Positions 25,566 through 34,166 of a stretch of DNA of 64,000 nucleotides are shown here, in pieces. Source of the stretch: Bosea sp. (in: a-proteobacteria) (GTDB lineage Bacteria; Pseudomonadota; Alphaproteobacteria; Rhizobiales; Beijerinckiaceae). Below the pieces are notes generated by a model, which searched no databases, was not told where the DNA came from, and worked only from the letters and a program-made list of their open reading frames with translations. The position numbers were made by a program, and so were the translations under genes. The DNA lies in assembly GCA_023910605.1 (NCBI GenBank), contig JAAVVV010000001.1, forward strand, positions 328,501 through 392,500, given 5' to 3'. The first letter of the stretch is position 1. Each line of letters starts with the position of its first letter.

Positions 25566-26764
25566 GATTATGTTGCTGCGCGGGTTATGTTGCGCTCCGG
25601 CGAACAGGCCGTATTTTTCGGGGGATCGGCAGCTTCTCCGCAACATAATCCCAGCCTGCCTGGGAGGATCGCGTGATGTCCCGCGATGCTTCCGAGCTGG
25701 CGCGTCGGCTCGCCCGCGACGCCGAGGCGGTGTGCCGCCACTACCTCTCGAGGGGGCGACGTCAAGGCCGTTACTGGATGGTCGGCGACGTGCGCAACAC
25801 GCCGGGGAGGTCGATGTTCGTCCGGCTCACCGGGCCAGATGCCGGACCTGGCGCAGCTGGTCGATGGACCGACGCCGCCGAAGCCACCTATGGCGATCTG
25901 CTCGACGTCATCCGCGAGAGCTGCGGGTTCGCCGAGTTCCGGGATGCCACCGAGGAGGCGCGTCGCTTCCTCGGCCTGCCTCGGGCTGACCCGCGGCCCA
26001 TCACGACGCCCGTTCACGCTGACGTTCCCGCAGGATCGCCCGAAGCGGCGCGTCGGCTGATCGCCATGTCGCAGCCGATCAGCGGGACGCCCGTGGAGAC
26101 GTATTTGCGCAGGCGCTGCATCAGGGCCGTCCACGACGCGGGCGCGCTCCGCTTCCATCCATGCTGCTACTACCGTCCAGACGACCACTCACCGACCGAG
26201 ATCTGGCCAGCGATGATCGCGATCGTCACCGATCTCAAGGGCCGCACCACCGGCGTGCATCGCACCTGGCTGGCGCCGGACGGCTCCGGCAAGGCGCCGA
26301 TCGACACGCCGCGACGAGCCATGGGCGGTCTCCTCGGTCATGCCGTACGCTTCGGCGCGGTCGGCGACGTCCTCGCCGTCGGCGAAGGCATCGAGACGAT
26401 GCTGTCCCTGCGCTACGCCCTGCCAACCTTGCCGATGGCCGCCGCGCTGTCCGCCAACCACCTCGCCGCCCTGCTGCTCCCAGCGACGCTGCGTCGGCTC
26501 TACGTCGCCCACGACGCCGATGCCGCAGGCGGCGTCGCGCTCAGGACCCTGAGTGCGCGCGCCGAAGCAGAAGGCGTCCAGGTGCTCGTGCTGTCCCCGC
26601 GGTTGGGCGACTTCAACGATGACCTCCGCGCCTTCGGCCTCGGTGCGCTGCGGGCGGCGCTGCGAAGCCAACTCATGCCGCAGGACGTCATCCGCTTCGC
26701 ACGCCGCCGACCGGCCGGGACGAGCTGATCGCCAGAAGAGCCCGAACCGTTCCGAACAACGTGC
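25566..26764 (+). repeat. Left inverted arm of the RIT element
   Basis: This 1199-bp segment is the reverse complement of 29993-31191; positions pair so that left plus right equals 56757. Both limits were found by base-by-base comparison at the edges, and the encoded proteins are identical throughout. It carries the motif TTATGTTG at 25568 and 25585 and its inverse CAACATAA at 25641, possible recombinase sites, plus the left TOPRIM gene. Confidence 0.9.
25676..26728 (+). CDS. TOPRIM-type (DUF7146-like) protein, left arm copy
   Basis: A 350-residue protein. An N-terminal domain, with RYWMVGDVRNTPGRSMFVRL and YGDLLDVIRESCGF, precedes a TOPRIM domain with the catalytic Glu in VLAVGEGIETMLSLRYALP (near residue 240) and the acidic motif YVAHDADAAGG (near 280). 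Related proteins are primase/helicase-like TOPRIM proteins of plasmids and ICEs. The ATG at 25676 has GGGAGG eight bases upstream; a GTG at 25673 is the alternative. The copy at 30029-31081 is identical. The same family as the interrupted host gene. Confidence 0.8.
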   Translation: MSRDASELARRLARDAEAVCRHYLSRGRRQGRYWMVGDVRNTPGRSMFVRLTGPDAGPGAAGRWTDAAEATYGDLLDVIRESCGFAEFRDATEEARRFLGLPRADPRPITTPVHADVPAGSPEAARRLIAMSQPISGTPVETYLRRRCIRAVHDAGALRFHPCCYYRPDDHSPTEIWPAMIAIVTDLKGRTTGVHRTWLAPDGSGKAPIDTPRRAMGGLLGHAVRFGAVGDVLAVGEGIETMLSLRYALPTLPMAAALSANHLAALLLPATLRRLYVAHDADAAGGVALRTLSARAEAEGVQVLVLSPRLGDFNDDLRAFGLGALRAALRSQLMPQDVIRFARRRPAGTS

Positions 26765-26805
26765 GTCCTGCAGCATGATGGCGCCTCCCGCAACAAGGAG
26801 GCTCT

Positions 26806-28059
26806 ATGATGTTTTCCGAACTGTTCGTCATTCCCGCTTTGCTCAAGCGTTACGATACGGCGCCCCTGCCCGAGCAGCGCGCGCATTATTTGCGTCACCT
26901 GCAGCAGCTCGGCTATCGTCGCTCGACGCTGCGCAAAAGCGCCAACCACCAGCTCGCGCTGATCCGGCTCCTTGATCTGAGAGAAGGCGATCAAGTCAGC
27001 CTGTCTCGCATCAAGCACGCGGGCGCACTCTGGGCGCGGCCACGCGGACGTCGATGCAAGCAGGCCGCCACAGCCAAGGCGAGAGAGCGGTTCGTCAGCT
27101 TCGGGATCGGATGGCTCCGTTTCCTCGGCTGGTTCGACGAGACTGGAGGTATGCATCGGCGTCGCCACCCCGAGGTTCAGCGCTTCGAGGCCTGGATGCG
27201 CGACGAGCGCGGCCTGTCAGAGGCCACGATCCGCGACTACTGCATCGTCGCCAACCGCTTCCTCACATGGCTCGCCGTGCAACGCGTCGCACTCGACAAG
27301 GCGAGTATCGCCGATATCGACGCTGCCCTCACTGAGCGACGGCAATCCGGCTCCTTGAGCCGCCGGGCGATGCACGACCATGCGCAGAGGCTTAGGGCGT
27401 TCATCCTCTTCGCTGAAGCATGTGGTTGGATCGCGCCGGGGCTGGCCGCCGGGATCATGCCGCCACGCTTCATGGCGGATGACGGCGTGCCAAAGGGGCT
27501 GAGACGGGACGACGTTCTTCGCTTACTCGCTTCGGTCGAAGGCGACCGCCCCGTCGACAAGCGCGACCGTGCGGTCCTGATGCTGCTGGCCATCTATGGG
27601 CTGCGAGCAGGAGAGGTCGGTGGCCTCCGGCTGGATGATGTCGATTGGGAGCGGGGCTTGCTCCACGTTCGATGCCCGAAGCCCGGGCGGATCAACGTGT
27701 TGCCGCTACCGCAGAGCATTGGCAACGCGATCGTGCGCTATCTGCGGGAGGCGCGGCCGCGGAGCTTCGGGCGCAGCTTGTTCCTCACGATGCACGCACC
27801 TATCCAACCGCTCAGAAGCTCTGCCTTGGGCGCGATGGTGCGCCATCGTCTGGCCGCCATCGGCGTCGTATCTGGCCGGCGCGGCACGCACGCCCTGCGG
27901 CACGCCGCGGCCCAGCACCTTCTCGATCATGGCATGCCGATGAAGGTGATCGGCGACCTCCTCGGCCACCGCGACCCGTCCTCGACGGCGATCTACGCCA
28001 AGGTTGATCTCGCAGCGCTCCGCGAGGTGGCGGCGCTCGGTCTGGAGGGTTTGGCATGA
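26806..28059 (+). CDS. RIT tyrosine recombinase A
   Basis: A 417-residue tyrosine recombinase, first of the trio. Catalytic residues: Arg in YGLRAGEVGGLRLDDVDW, HALRHAAAQHLL (His-x-x-Arg), LLGHRDPSSTAIYAKVDL (His and the nucleophile Tyr). An N-terminal SAM-like DNA-binding domain covers residues 100-200. AAGGAGG lies just before the ATG. The stop overlaps the next start (ATGA), which indicates translational coupling. Confidence 0.92.
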   Translation: MMFSELFVIPALLKRYDTAPLPEQRAHYLRHLQQLGYRRSTLRKSANHQLALIRLLDLREGDQVSLSRIKHAGALWARPRGRRCKQAATAKARERFVSFGIGWLRFLGWFDETGGMHRRRHPEVQRFEAWMRDERGLSEATIRDYCIVANRFLTWLAVQRVALDKASIADIDAALTERRQSGSLSRRAMHDHAQRLRAFILFAEACGWIAPGLAAGIMPPRFMADDGVPKGLRRDDVLRLLASVEGDRPVDKRDRAVLMLLAIYGLRAGEVGGLRLDDVDWERGLLHVRCPKPGRINVLPLPQSIGNAIVRYLREARPRSFGRSLFLTMHAPIQPLRSSALGAMVRHRLAAIGVVSGRRGTHALRHAAAQHLLDHGMPMKVIGDLLGHRDPSSTAIYAKVDLAALREVAALGLEGLA

Positions 28060-29003
28060 CCCTCGGCGACGCGATCGAACTCTATATTCAATGGCGGCGG
28101 TCTCATGGTGCGAAGTTCGTCACGGGTGCGCGCCTCGTGCGCGGCTTGCTCCGCTACGCCGATGGCGCTGCATCCTGCGATGCCGTCACAACGGACCAGG
28201 CGATCACCTATATGGCTGGCGCAGGACCGCTGACCCGCCACCGCGAGAACAAGTGCTACGCACTTGCAGGCTTCTGGCGGCATGCAATCAGCCGAGGCCA
28301 TGCCAGCCGTTCGCCGTTGCCGGTTGACGAGCCAAGGCCTCCCAGAAGGGCACCGCCGTACATCTATTCGCAGGACGAACTGCGGCGGCTATTTGATCCC
28401 GCGACGGTAGCACTCAGCCGCTGCGGTGCGGTGCAGCTCGACGCGGCAACCTTCCGGGTCTTGCTGCTTCTCTTGTACGGCGCCGGCCTGCGCTACGGCG
28501 AAGCGACGCGACTGGAACTGGCGGACGTGGATCTCGTGGAGGCCGTCCTAACCATCCGCGCCACGAAGTTCTTCAAGAGCCGTCTGGTCCCGATAGGGCC
28601 GCAGCTTGCGGCAGTGCTCGGCTGTCACATGGCCTTGCACGGTGGAGGCGGACAACCGGGCTCCCAACCCACATTCTTGCTCGCGAACCCGGATGGGACC
28701 GTGCTCGCCACCAGCACCGTGCAGGATGCGTTCGACAAGCTGCGGCGCATCACCGGCTTGGCTGCCTCGCCCGGTACCAGGACCCCGCGCATGCATGACC
28801 TACGCCACAGCTTTGCGGTCCACAGCCTGACCAGCTGGTATCGCCGAGGCGCGGATGTCCAGCGGCTTCTGCCGGCGCTCTCGACCTATCTCGGTCATGC
28901 GGATCTCGAAGGCACCAAGGTCTACCTGACGATGACGCCTGAGCTTCTGCAACAGGCATCGCTGCGCTTCAGCTCCTATGCCGCAGGAGGTCGCGATGCG
29001 TGA
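28056..29003 (+). CDS. RIT tyrosine recombinase B
   Basis: A 315-residue tyrosine recombinase, second of the trio. Catalytic residues: Arg in YGAGLRYGEATRLELADVDL, MHDLRHSFAVH, and YLGHADLEGTKVYLTMTPE with the Tyr. A short insertion, SWYRRGADVQRLLPALS, between the HxxR and LGH motifs is typical of RitB-type proteins. It overlaps recombinase A by 4 bp and recombinase C by 26 bp. Confidence 0.92.
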   Translation: MTLGDAIELYIQWRRSHGAKFVTGARLVRGLLRYADGAASCDAVTTDQAITYMAGAGPLTRHRENKCYALAGFWRHAISRGHASRSPLPVDEPRPPRRAPPYIYSQDELRRLFDPATVALSRCGAVQLDAATFRVLLLLLYGAGLRYGEATRLELADVDLVEAVLTIRATKFFKSRLVPIGPQLAAVLGCHMALHGGGGQPGSQPTFLLANPDGTVLATSTVQDAFDKLRRITGLAASPGTRTPRMHDLRHSFAVHSLTSWYRRGADVQRLLPALSTYLGHADLEGTKVYLTMTPELLQQASLRFSSYAAGGRDA

Positions 29004-29991
29004 ACTCCTCACCCTCGGACCCTGGCTCCGCCGCTTTCTGTGCGAGCACATCGTCACTGAGCGCAATCTGGCGCGCAACACGCAGGCGAGCTACCGCGAT
29101 ACGTTCAGCCTTCTGTTGCCGTTCGTCAGCCGGAAGCTGCGCAAGCCTGTGGATCGGCTCGCAGTCTGCGATCTCACATCGCGACTCGTTCTTCAGTTCC
29201 TCGCCCATCTCGAGACGGAACGGGGCTGCTCCGCCCGCACCCGCAACCAGCGGCTCGCCGCCATCCGGTCCTTCGCACGCTTCGTCGCGAGCCGGGACCC
29301 GGGCTATGTGGAGTGGAGCGGCCACATGCGAGCGATCGCCATCAAGAAGTCCATGCCGATAGCCGTCGGTTGGCTGACAAGGGCGGAGATGGAGTCCCTG
29401 CTAGCCGTTCCCGACCACCGGTCACGGCGAGGGCGTCACGAGCATGCGATGCTGCTCTTCCTCTACAACACAGGGGCGAGGGTATCGGAAGCGTCGCAGC
29501 TTAAAGTGCGCGATCTCCAGATGCGGCGCGGCAACGGCGGACACGACATCGCCATTCTGCATGGCAAGGGCGGCAAGACGCGACAGTGTCCTCTCTGGCC
29601 AGAGACGGCTCGCATCCTCAAGGGGATGACCGCCGACCTCACCGCCGATGACGCGGTGTTCGTCAGCCGGCTTGGTACGGCATTCACCCGTTTCGGCGTT
29701 CATCGCCTCGTCGCGCGGTGTGCCGCCAGCGTTCCGACGCTGGCGGCTCGCAACGTGACCCCGCATGTCATTCGCCACACGACCGCATGTCATCTCGTTT
29801 TGGCGGGCGTCGACATCAACACCGTGCGAGCTTGGCTCGGCCACGTGTCGATCGCCACCACCAACATCTACGCTGAGATCGATCTCACGCTGAAGGCGAG
29901 CGCTGTTGCGCTGTGCGAGGTCAGCGGACCGTCGGCGGGTCGGATCTGGAAGCAGGACAAGGATCTCATGGCGTTCTTGAGGTCGTTGTGA
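28978..29991 (+). CDS. RIT tyrosine recombinase C
   Basis: A 337-residue tyrosine recombinase, third of the trio. Catalytic residues: Arg in YNTGARVSEASQLKVRDL, PHVIRHTTACHLV, and WLGHVSIATTNIYAEIDL with the Tyr. The N-terminal core-binding domain (NLARNTQASYRDTFSLLLPF) is intact. It starts inside the end of recombinase B after a GCAGGAGG site. It stops 1 bp before the right inverted arm begins, so the trio fills the whole space between the arms. Confidence 0.92.
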   Translation: MPQEVAMRELLTLGPWLRRFLCEHIVTERNLARNTQASYRDTFSLLLPFVSRKLRKPVDRLAVCDLTSRLVLQFLAHLETERGCSARTRNQRLAAIRSFARFVASRDPGYVEWSGHMRAIAIKKSMPIAVGWLTRAEMESLLAVPDHRSRRGRHEHAMLLFLYNTGARVSEASQLKVRDLQMRRGNGGHDIAILHGKGGKTRQCPLWPETARILKGMTADLTADDAVFVSRLGTAFTRFGVHRLVARCAASVPTLAARNVTPHVIRHTTACHLVLAGVDINTVRAWLGHVSIATTNIYAEIDLTLKASAVALCEVSGPSAGRIWKQDKDLMAFLRSL

Positions 29992-29992
29992 A

Positions 29993-31191
29993 GCACGTTG
30001 TTCGGAACGGTTCGGGCTCTTCTGGCGATCAGCTCGTCCCGGCCGGTCGGCGGCGTGCGAAGCGGATGACGTCCTGCGGCATGAGTTGGCTTCGCAGCGC
30101 CGCCCGCAGCGCACCGAGGCCGAAGGCGCGGAGGTCATCGTTGAAGTCGCCCAACCGCGGGGACAGCACGAGCACCTGGACGCCTTCTGCTTCGGCGCGC
30201 GCACTCAGGGTCCTGAGCGCGACGCCGCCTGCGGCATCGGCGTCGTGGGCGACGTAGAGCCGACGCAGCGTCGCTGGGAGCAGCAGGGCGGCGAGGTGGT
30301 TGGCGGACAGCGCGGCGGCCATCGGCAAGGTTGGCAGGGCGTAGCGCAGGGACAGCATCGTCTCGATGCCTTCGCCGACGGCGAGGACGTCGCCGACCGC
30401 GCCGAAGCGTACGGCATGACCGAGGAGACCGCCCATGGCTCGTCGCGGCGTGTCGATCGGCGCCTTGCCGGAGCCGTCCGGCGCCAGCCAGGTGCGATGC
30501 ACGCCGGTGGTGCGGCCCTTGAGATCGGTGACGATCGCGATCATCGCTGGCCAGATCTCGGTCGGTGAGTGGTCGTCTGGACGGTAGTAGCAGCATGGAT
30601 GGAAGCGGAGCGCGCCCGCGTCGTGGACGGCCCTGATGCAGCGCCTGCGCAAATACGTCTCCACGGGCGTCCCGCTGATCGGCTGCGACATGGCGATCAG
30701 CCGACGCGCCGCTTCGGGCGATCCTGCGGGAACGTCAGCGTGAACGGGCGTCGTGATGGGCCGCGGGTCAGCCCGAGGCAGGCCGAGGAAGCGACGCGCC
30801 TCCTCGGTGGCATCCCGGAACTCGGCGAACCCGCAGCTCTCGCGGATGACGTCGAGCAGATCGCCATAGGTGGCTTCGGCGGCGTCGGTCCATCGACCAG
30901 CTGCGCCAGGTCCGGCATCTGGCCCGGTGAGCCGGACGAACATCGACCTCCCCGGCGTGTTGCGCACGTCGCCGACCATCCAGTAACGGCCTTGACGTCG
31001 CCCCCTCGAGAGGTAGTGGCGGCACACCGCCTCGGCGTCGCGGGCGAGCCGACGCGCCAGCTCGGAAGCATCGCGGGACATCACGCGATCCTCCCAGGCA
31101 GGCTGGGATTATGTTGCGGAGAAGCTGCCGATCCCCCGAAAAATACGGCCTGTTCGCCGGAGCGCAACATAACCCGCGCAGCAACATAATC
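29993..31191 (-). repeat. Right inverted arm of the RIT element
   Basis: Exact inverted counterpart of 25566-26764. It begins directly after the stop of recombinase C and ends at CAACATAATC, the mirror of GATTATGTTG at the left end. It contains the same three TTATGTTG-type motifs and the right TOPRIM gene. Confidence 0.9.
30029..31081 (-). CDS. TOPRIM-type (DUF7146-like) protein, right arm copy
   Basis: Encodes the same 350 residues as 25676-26728, in the opposite direction, with the same ribosome site. The TOPRIM motifs VGEGIETMLS and AHDADAAGG are kept. Both copies read towards the recombinase trio, so transcription of either copy enters the recombinase region: the left copy sense, the right copy antisense. 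Confidence 0.8.
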   Translation of the reverse strand: MSRDASELARRLARDAEAVCRHYLSRGRRQGRYWMVGDVRNTPGRSMFVRLTGPDAGPGAAGRWTDAAEATYGDLLDVIRESCGFAEFRDATEEARRFLGLPRADPRPITTPVHADVPAGSPEAARRLIAMSQPISGTPVETYLRRRCIRAVHDAGALRFHPCCYYRPDDHSPTEIWPAMIAIVTDLKGRTTGVHRTWLAPDGSGKAPIDTPRRAMGGLLGHAVRFGAVGDVLAVGEGIETMLSLRYALPTLPMAAALSANHLAALLLPATLRRLYVAHDADAAGGVALRTLSARAEAEGVQVLVLSPRLGDFNDDLRAFGLGALRAALRSQLMPQDVIRFARRRPAGTS

Positions 31192-31219
31192 AGTCTTATG
31201 TGCAACTCAACATAAGACT
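31192..31219. repeat. Terminal palindrome at the right RIT end
   Basis: AGTCTTATGT (31192-31201), loop GCAACTCA, ACATAAGACT (31210-31219). It contains one more CAACATAA motif and has no counterpart at the left end. It lies exactly between the right arm and the resumed host gene, so it may be a recombinase core site or a footprint of insertion. Confidence 0.6.
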
Positions 31220-31485
31220 GACGCTGCGACCAGCGAGCATGGCGATCTCCTCGACATCATCGCACGCGCCGAGCGCCTTGAGAGCCTCCGAGACATCCTT
31301 GCAGAAGCTCGCCGCTTTCTGAGCTTGCCGCAAACAGATCCCGCAACGCGGCGGATCCCTGTGGCGACAGGCTCGTCAGATGCTGCCCGTCGTTTGTTTC
31401 ACGCCGGCACTCCGATCGCCGGTACATTGGCTGAGCGCTACCTGGTCAGCCGCGGCATTTCGGATTTGGGTGCGCTTCCAGCTCT
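31220..31485 (+). pseudogene. TOPRIM-type (DUF7146-like) gene, middle part
   Basis: Continuation of the gene at 25359: DAATSEHGDLLDIIARAERL, then ESLRDILAEARRFLSLPQTD, then AGTPIAGTLAERYLVSRGIS. It aligns with residues 67-155 of the arm-encoded homologue. It is cut by the left end of an IS66 element at 31486, whose GTAAGCG supplies a stop codon. The TOPRIM domain that should follow is absent, so the gene has been broken twice. Confidence 0.75.
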
Positions 31486-31589
31486 GTAAGCGTTCTGCCA
31501 TGGCTGCCTTGCGCGGGGGCGGGTCCGGCATCGTATGAGCATGGTCTGGACGGTTGTTGTCGTCCTTAAGCCTATGCGCAAGGACGGCT

Positions 31590-32003
31590 ATGGACACCCG
31601 GACGGAGATTATCAGCCAGGTTGAGCGCCGTCGTCGCTGGAGCGTCGAGGAGAAGGTGCGGCTTCTGGAGGCGACGATGCAGCCGGGCGCTTCTGTGGCG
31701 GCGGTTGCGGATCGGCATGGGGTGAGCCGGAGCCTGCTGTTTTACTGGCGCAAGCAGGCGAAGGCGGGGCTGATGCCGGGCGTGACGCCGCTGGCCTCGC
31801 TGGAGGCTCCGGTCTTCGCGCCTGTTGTCATCGCAGCCGAAGCGCAGCCGGGACAGAAGCCTTCACCAAAGCCCCCGCGCAAGATGGCTCCGCGTGCCGA
31901 CTGCACGGTGGAGGTCAGCTTGAGCAACGGCCGGGTGCTGAAGGCGGATGAGGGTATCGCGCCTGAGCGGCTTTCGGCTCTTGTCGCAGCGCTCGACCGA
32001 TGA
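31590..32003 (+). CDS. tnpA: IS66 TnpA (Orf1)
   Basis: A 137-residue helix-turn-helix accessory protein: RRWSVEEKVRLLEATMQPGA, then VAAVADRHGVSRSLLFYWRK. The start at ATG 31590 (MDTRTEIISQ) is preferred to the earlier in-frame codon at 31554, which would add 12 unconserved residues. A Pro/Lys-rich linker leads to a C-terminal beta segment (CTVEVSLSNGRVLKA). Overlaps tnpB by 4 bp. Confidence 0.88.
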   Translation: MDTRTEIISQVERRRRWSVEEKVRLLEATMQPGASVAAVADRHGVSRSLLFYWRKQAKAGLMPGVTPLASLEAPVFAPVVIAAEAQPGQKPSPKPPRKMAPRADCTVEVSLSNGRVLKADEGIAPERLSALVAALDR

Positions 32004-32362
32004 CGCCACAAACCCTGACCTCGCCTTTGGCGGGCGCGCGCATCTACATGGCGCTGGCACCTGTGGATATGAGGAAGGGCTTCGACGGGCTGTCGATGGT
32101 GGTGCAGGATCTTTTGAAGAAGGATCCGTTCCGCGGCCACCTGTTCATTTTCCGGGGCAAGCGCGCTGATCTGGTGAAGATTCTGATGTGGGACGGCACG
32201 GGGCTTTGCCTGTTCGCCAAGCGGCTGGAGCGTGGCCGCTTCGTCTGGGCAGTGACGCAGGATGGCGAGGTTGTACTGACGCCCGCACAGCTGTCGATGC
32301 TGCTCGAAGGCATCGACTGGCGCTCGCCGTTACGCACGGATCAGCCACGACGTGCGGGGTGA
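32000..32362 (+). CDS. tnpB: IS66 TnpB (Orf2)
   Basis: A 120-residue IS66 Orf2 protein with the core MALAPVDMRKGFDGLSMVVQ, LFIFRGKRADLVKILMWDG and GLCLFAKRLERGRFVW. The function is required for IS66 transposition but is not understood biochemically. It lies between tnpA and tnpC of the complete element. Confidence 0.9.
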   Translation: MTPQTLTSPLAGARIYMALAPVDMRKGFDGLSMVVQDLLKKDPFRGHLFIFRGKRADLVKILMWDGTGLCLFAKRLERGRFVWAVTQDGEVVLTPAQLSMLLEGIDWRSPLRTDQPRRAG

Positions 32363-32436
32363 AGTGCTTCGCGCAAAAGGTCAAGATCGACATTGATTCA
32401 ATAGCTTGACCCCATCTGCCCTGGTATCTTCACCTC

Positions 32437-34041
32437 ATGATCGAAGCAGCGGGACAAGATAGTGACGAGGTGGCGCGGCTTCGCGCGCTCGTCGCTGCGC
32501 AGGCTGCAGCGCTGAAGACGGCGCAGGCCGAAGCTGCCGCCGCCAAGGCCGGTCTTCTTGTCAAGAGCCTGGAGATCGAGAAGCTCAAGATCCAGATCGC
32601 GCGGCTCAGGCGCATGCAATTTGGCCGCTCCTCGGAGAAGCTCTCCCATGAGATCGAGCAACTGGAACTGCGGCTCGAGGAACTGGAGATGGTCGAGGCG
32701 GCGAACAATGCAGCCATCGACGAGATAGCTCCTGCCGCTGATGCAGCAACAGCCAAGCCGAAGGCCACGCGCCGCCCTTTGCCTGAGCATCTGCCGCGCA
32801 TCGAGATCGTACACACGCCTGCCATCGTGAACGACCCTGCCTGTGCTTGTCCATCCTGCGGAACGGCAGGCAAGTGGCGCAAGGTGGATGAGGATGTCCG
32901 TGAAGTCCTGGAGTATGTGCCGGGCCGCTTCGAGGTTATCCGCCATGTGCGTCCCGCCTTCTCGTGCCGCACCTGCGAGAGCATGGCGCAAGCTCCGATG
33001 CCGAGCATGCCGATCGAGCGCGGCATGGCCGGACCGGGCCTGATCGCCCAGGTTCTGGTTGGCAAATACTGTGATCATCTCCCGCTTTATCGCCAGGCAG
33101 AGATCTTTGCCCGCGAGGGCGTCGAGATCGAGCGCTCGGTGATGGCCGGCTGGGTTGCCAAGGCCGCAGAGCTTGTCGCGCCACTGGTCGAGGCGGTCGG
33201 TGCCCATGTGATGCGGGCTGAGCGGCTGCATGCCGACGACACGCCCGTGCCAGTGCTGGCGCCGGGCCTCGGGCGCACGAAGACAGGGCGGCTCTGGGTG
33301 TATCTGCGCGATGAGCGACCCCGTGGCGGTCAAGACCCGCCCGCCGCGCTGTATCGCTACACGCCCGACCGCAAGGGAGAGCGACCGCGCGAGCACCTCA
33401 AGGCCTTTGCAGGATTCCTGCAGGCGGATGCCTATGCCGGATTCAACGAACTCTATGCGACGAGTGCCACGCGTTCAGCCGCCGCAACCGAGGTTGCCTG
33501 CTGGGCGCACGTCAGGCGCAACTTCCACGACGTTCACGCCGGGACAGGCTCGCCCCTGGCACTGGAGGCGATGACCCGCATTGGCAAGCTGTTCGAGGTT
33601 GAGCGCCTCATTCACGGCCAGCAGCCCGAGGATCGGCGCAAGGCTCGTCAGGATCTGGCGCTGCCCGTCATGACCGAACTCGCCAGCTTCCTCGACCATT
33701 CCCTCGCCCAGATCTCCGGCAAGAGCGACCTGGCCAAGGCCATTCGCTATGCCCGATCGCGCTGGGCAGCACTCACCCGCTATCTCGACGACGGCACCCT
33801 CGATATCTCCAACAACGCCGCAGAACGCGCCATCAGGCCTCTCAAGCTCGGCGCCAAGAACTGGTTGTTCGCAGGGTCCGACGCAGGCGGCGAGCGCGCC
33901 GCCGCCATCTACACGCTCACCGAAACCGCAAAGCTCAACGGGCGAGACCCAGCGGGATATCTGCGAGCAGTCATCACCAGGATCGCCGATCACCCCATCA
34001 ACAAAATCGCCGACCTGTTGCCGTGGAACCTTATGCCGTAG
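32437..34041 (+). CDS. tnpC: IS66 transposase TnpC
   Basis: A 534-residue DDE transposase. An N-terminal leucine-zipper helix (residues 10-80) precedes a zinc finger (CACPSCGTAGKW with SCRTCES near residue 185). The catalytic core has the first Asp in RLHADDTPVPVLAPG, the second in LQADAYAGFNELY and the Glu in SNNAAERAIRPLKLGAKNWL. A C-terminal NKIADLLPWN segment is usual for IS66. No frameshift is visible, so it should be active. Confidence 0.93.
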   Translation: MIEAAGQDSDEVARLRALVAAQAAALKTAQAEAAAAKAGLLVKSLEIEKLKIQIARLRRMQFGRSSEKLSHEIEQLELRLEELEMVEAANNAAIDEIAPAADAATAKPKATRRPLPEHLPRIEIVHTPAIVNDPACACPSCGTAGKWRKVDEDVREVLEYVPGRFEVIRHVRPAFSCRTCESMAQAPMPSMPIERGMAGPGLIAQVLVGKYCDHLPLYRQAEIFAREGVEIERSVMAGWVAKAAELVAPLVEAVGAHVMRAERLHADDTPVPVLAPGLGRTKTGRLWVYLRDERPRGGQDPPAALYRYTPDRKGERPREHLKAFAGFLQADAYAGFNELYATSATRSAAATEVACWAHVRRNFHDVHAGTGSPLALEAMTRIGKLFEVERLIHGQQPEDRRKARQDLALPVMTELASFLDHSLAQISGKSDLAKAIRYARSRWAALTRYLDDGTLDISNNAAERAIRPLKLGAKNWLFAGSDAGGERAAAIYTLTETAKLNGRDPAGYLRAVITRIADHPINKIADLLPWNLMP

Positions 34042-34166
34042 CCGTCAGAGGACGCTTACTTTGGGCCGTGTTTGTTTGCGTCTCACGCATTCACAACAAC
34101 ATGGCTTGCTGCTCACGAAACGGCTTTTCATGAAACGCAAACTGGCTTGATGTGATTTCGTGCAAC

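Larger units (their letters stand above)
25566..31219 (+). mobile_element. RIT (recombinase-in-trio) element with 1.2-kb inverted arms
   Basis: A 5654-bp unit with three overlapping tyrosine recombinase genes (26806-29991) in the centre. Inverted arms of 1199 bp (25566-26764 and 29993-31191) flank them, and a 28-bp palindrome is added on the right. The flanks 25359-25565 and 31220-31485 are the two halves of one TOPRIM gene and rejoin in frame as KWTD-AATSEHGDLLD. At most a GA dinucleotide is duplicated at the target. RIT elements are known; arms this long with a full gene in each are unusual. Confidence 0.85.
31486..34059 (+). mobile_element. IS66-family element, complete
   Basis: 2574 bp bounded by GTAAGCGTTCTG at the left and the reverse complement GTAAGCGTCCTC at the right, with tnpA, tnpB and tnpC in order. 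It differs in sequence from the IS66 copies at 20.9 and 60-64 kb. The 8-bp flanks CCAGCTCT and TTTGGGCC do not match, so adjacent DNA was probably deleted after insertion. Confidence 0.9.

Noticed and set aside
31478..34067. Target-site duplication of the IS66 element
   Set aside because: The 8-bp flanks do not match; none was found for copy A either.
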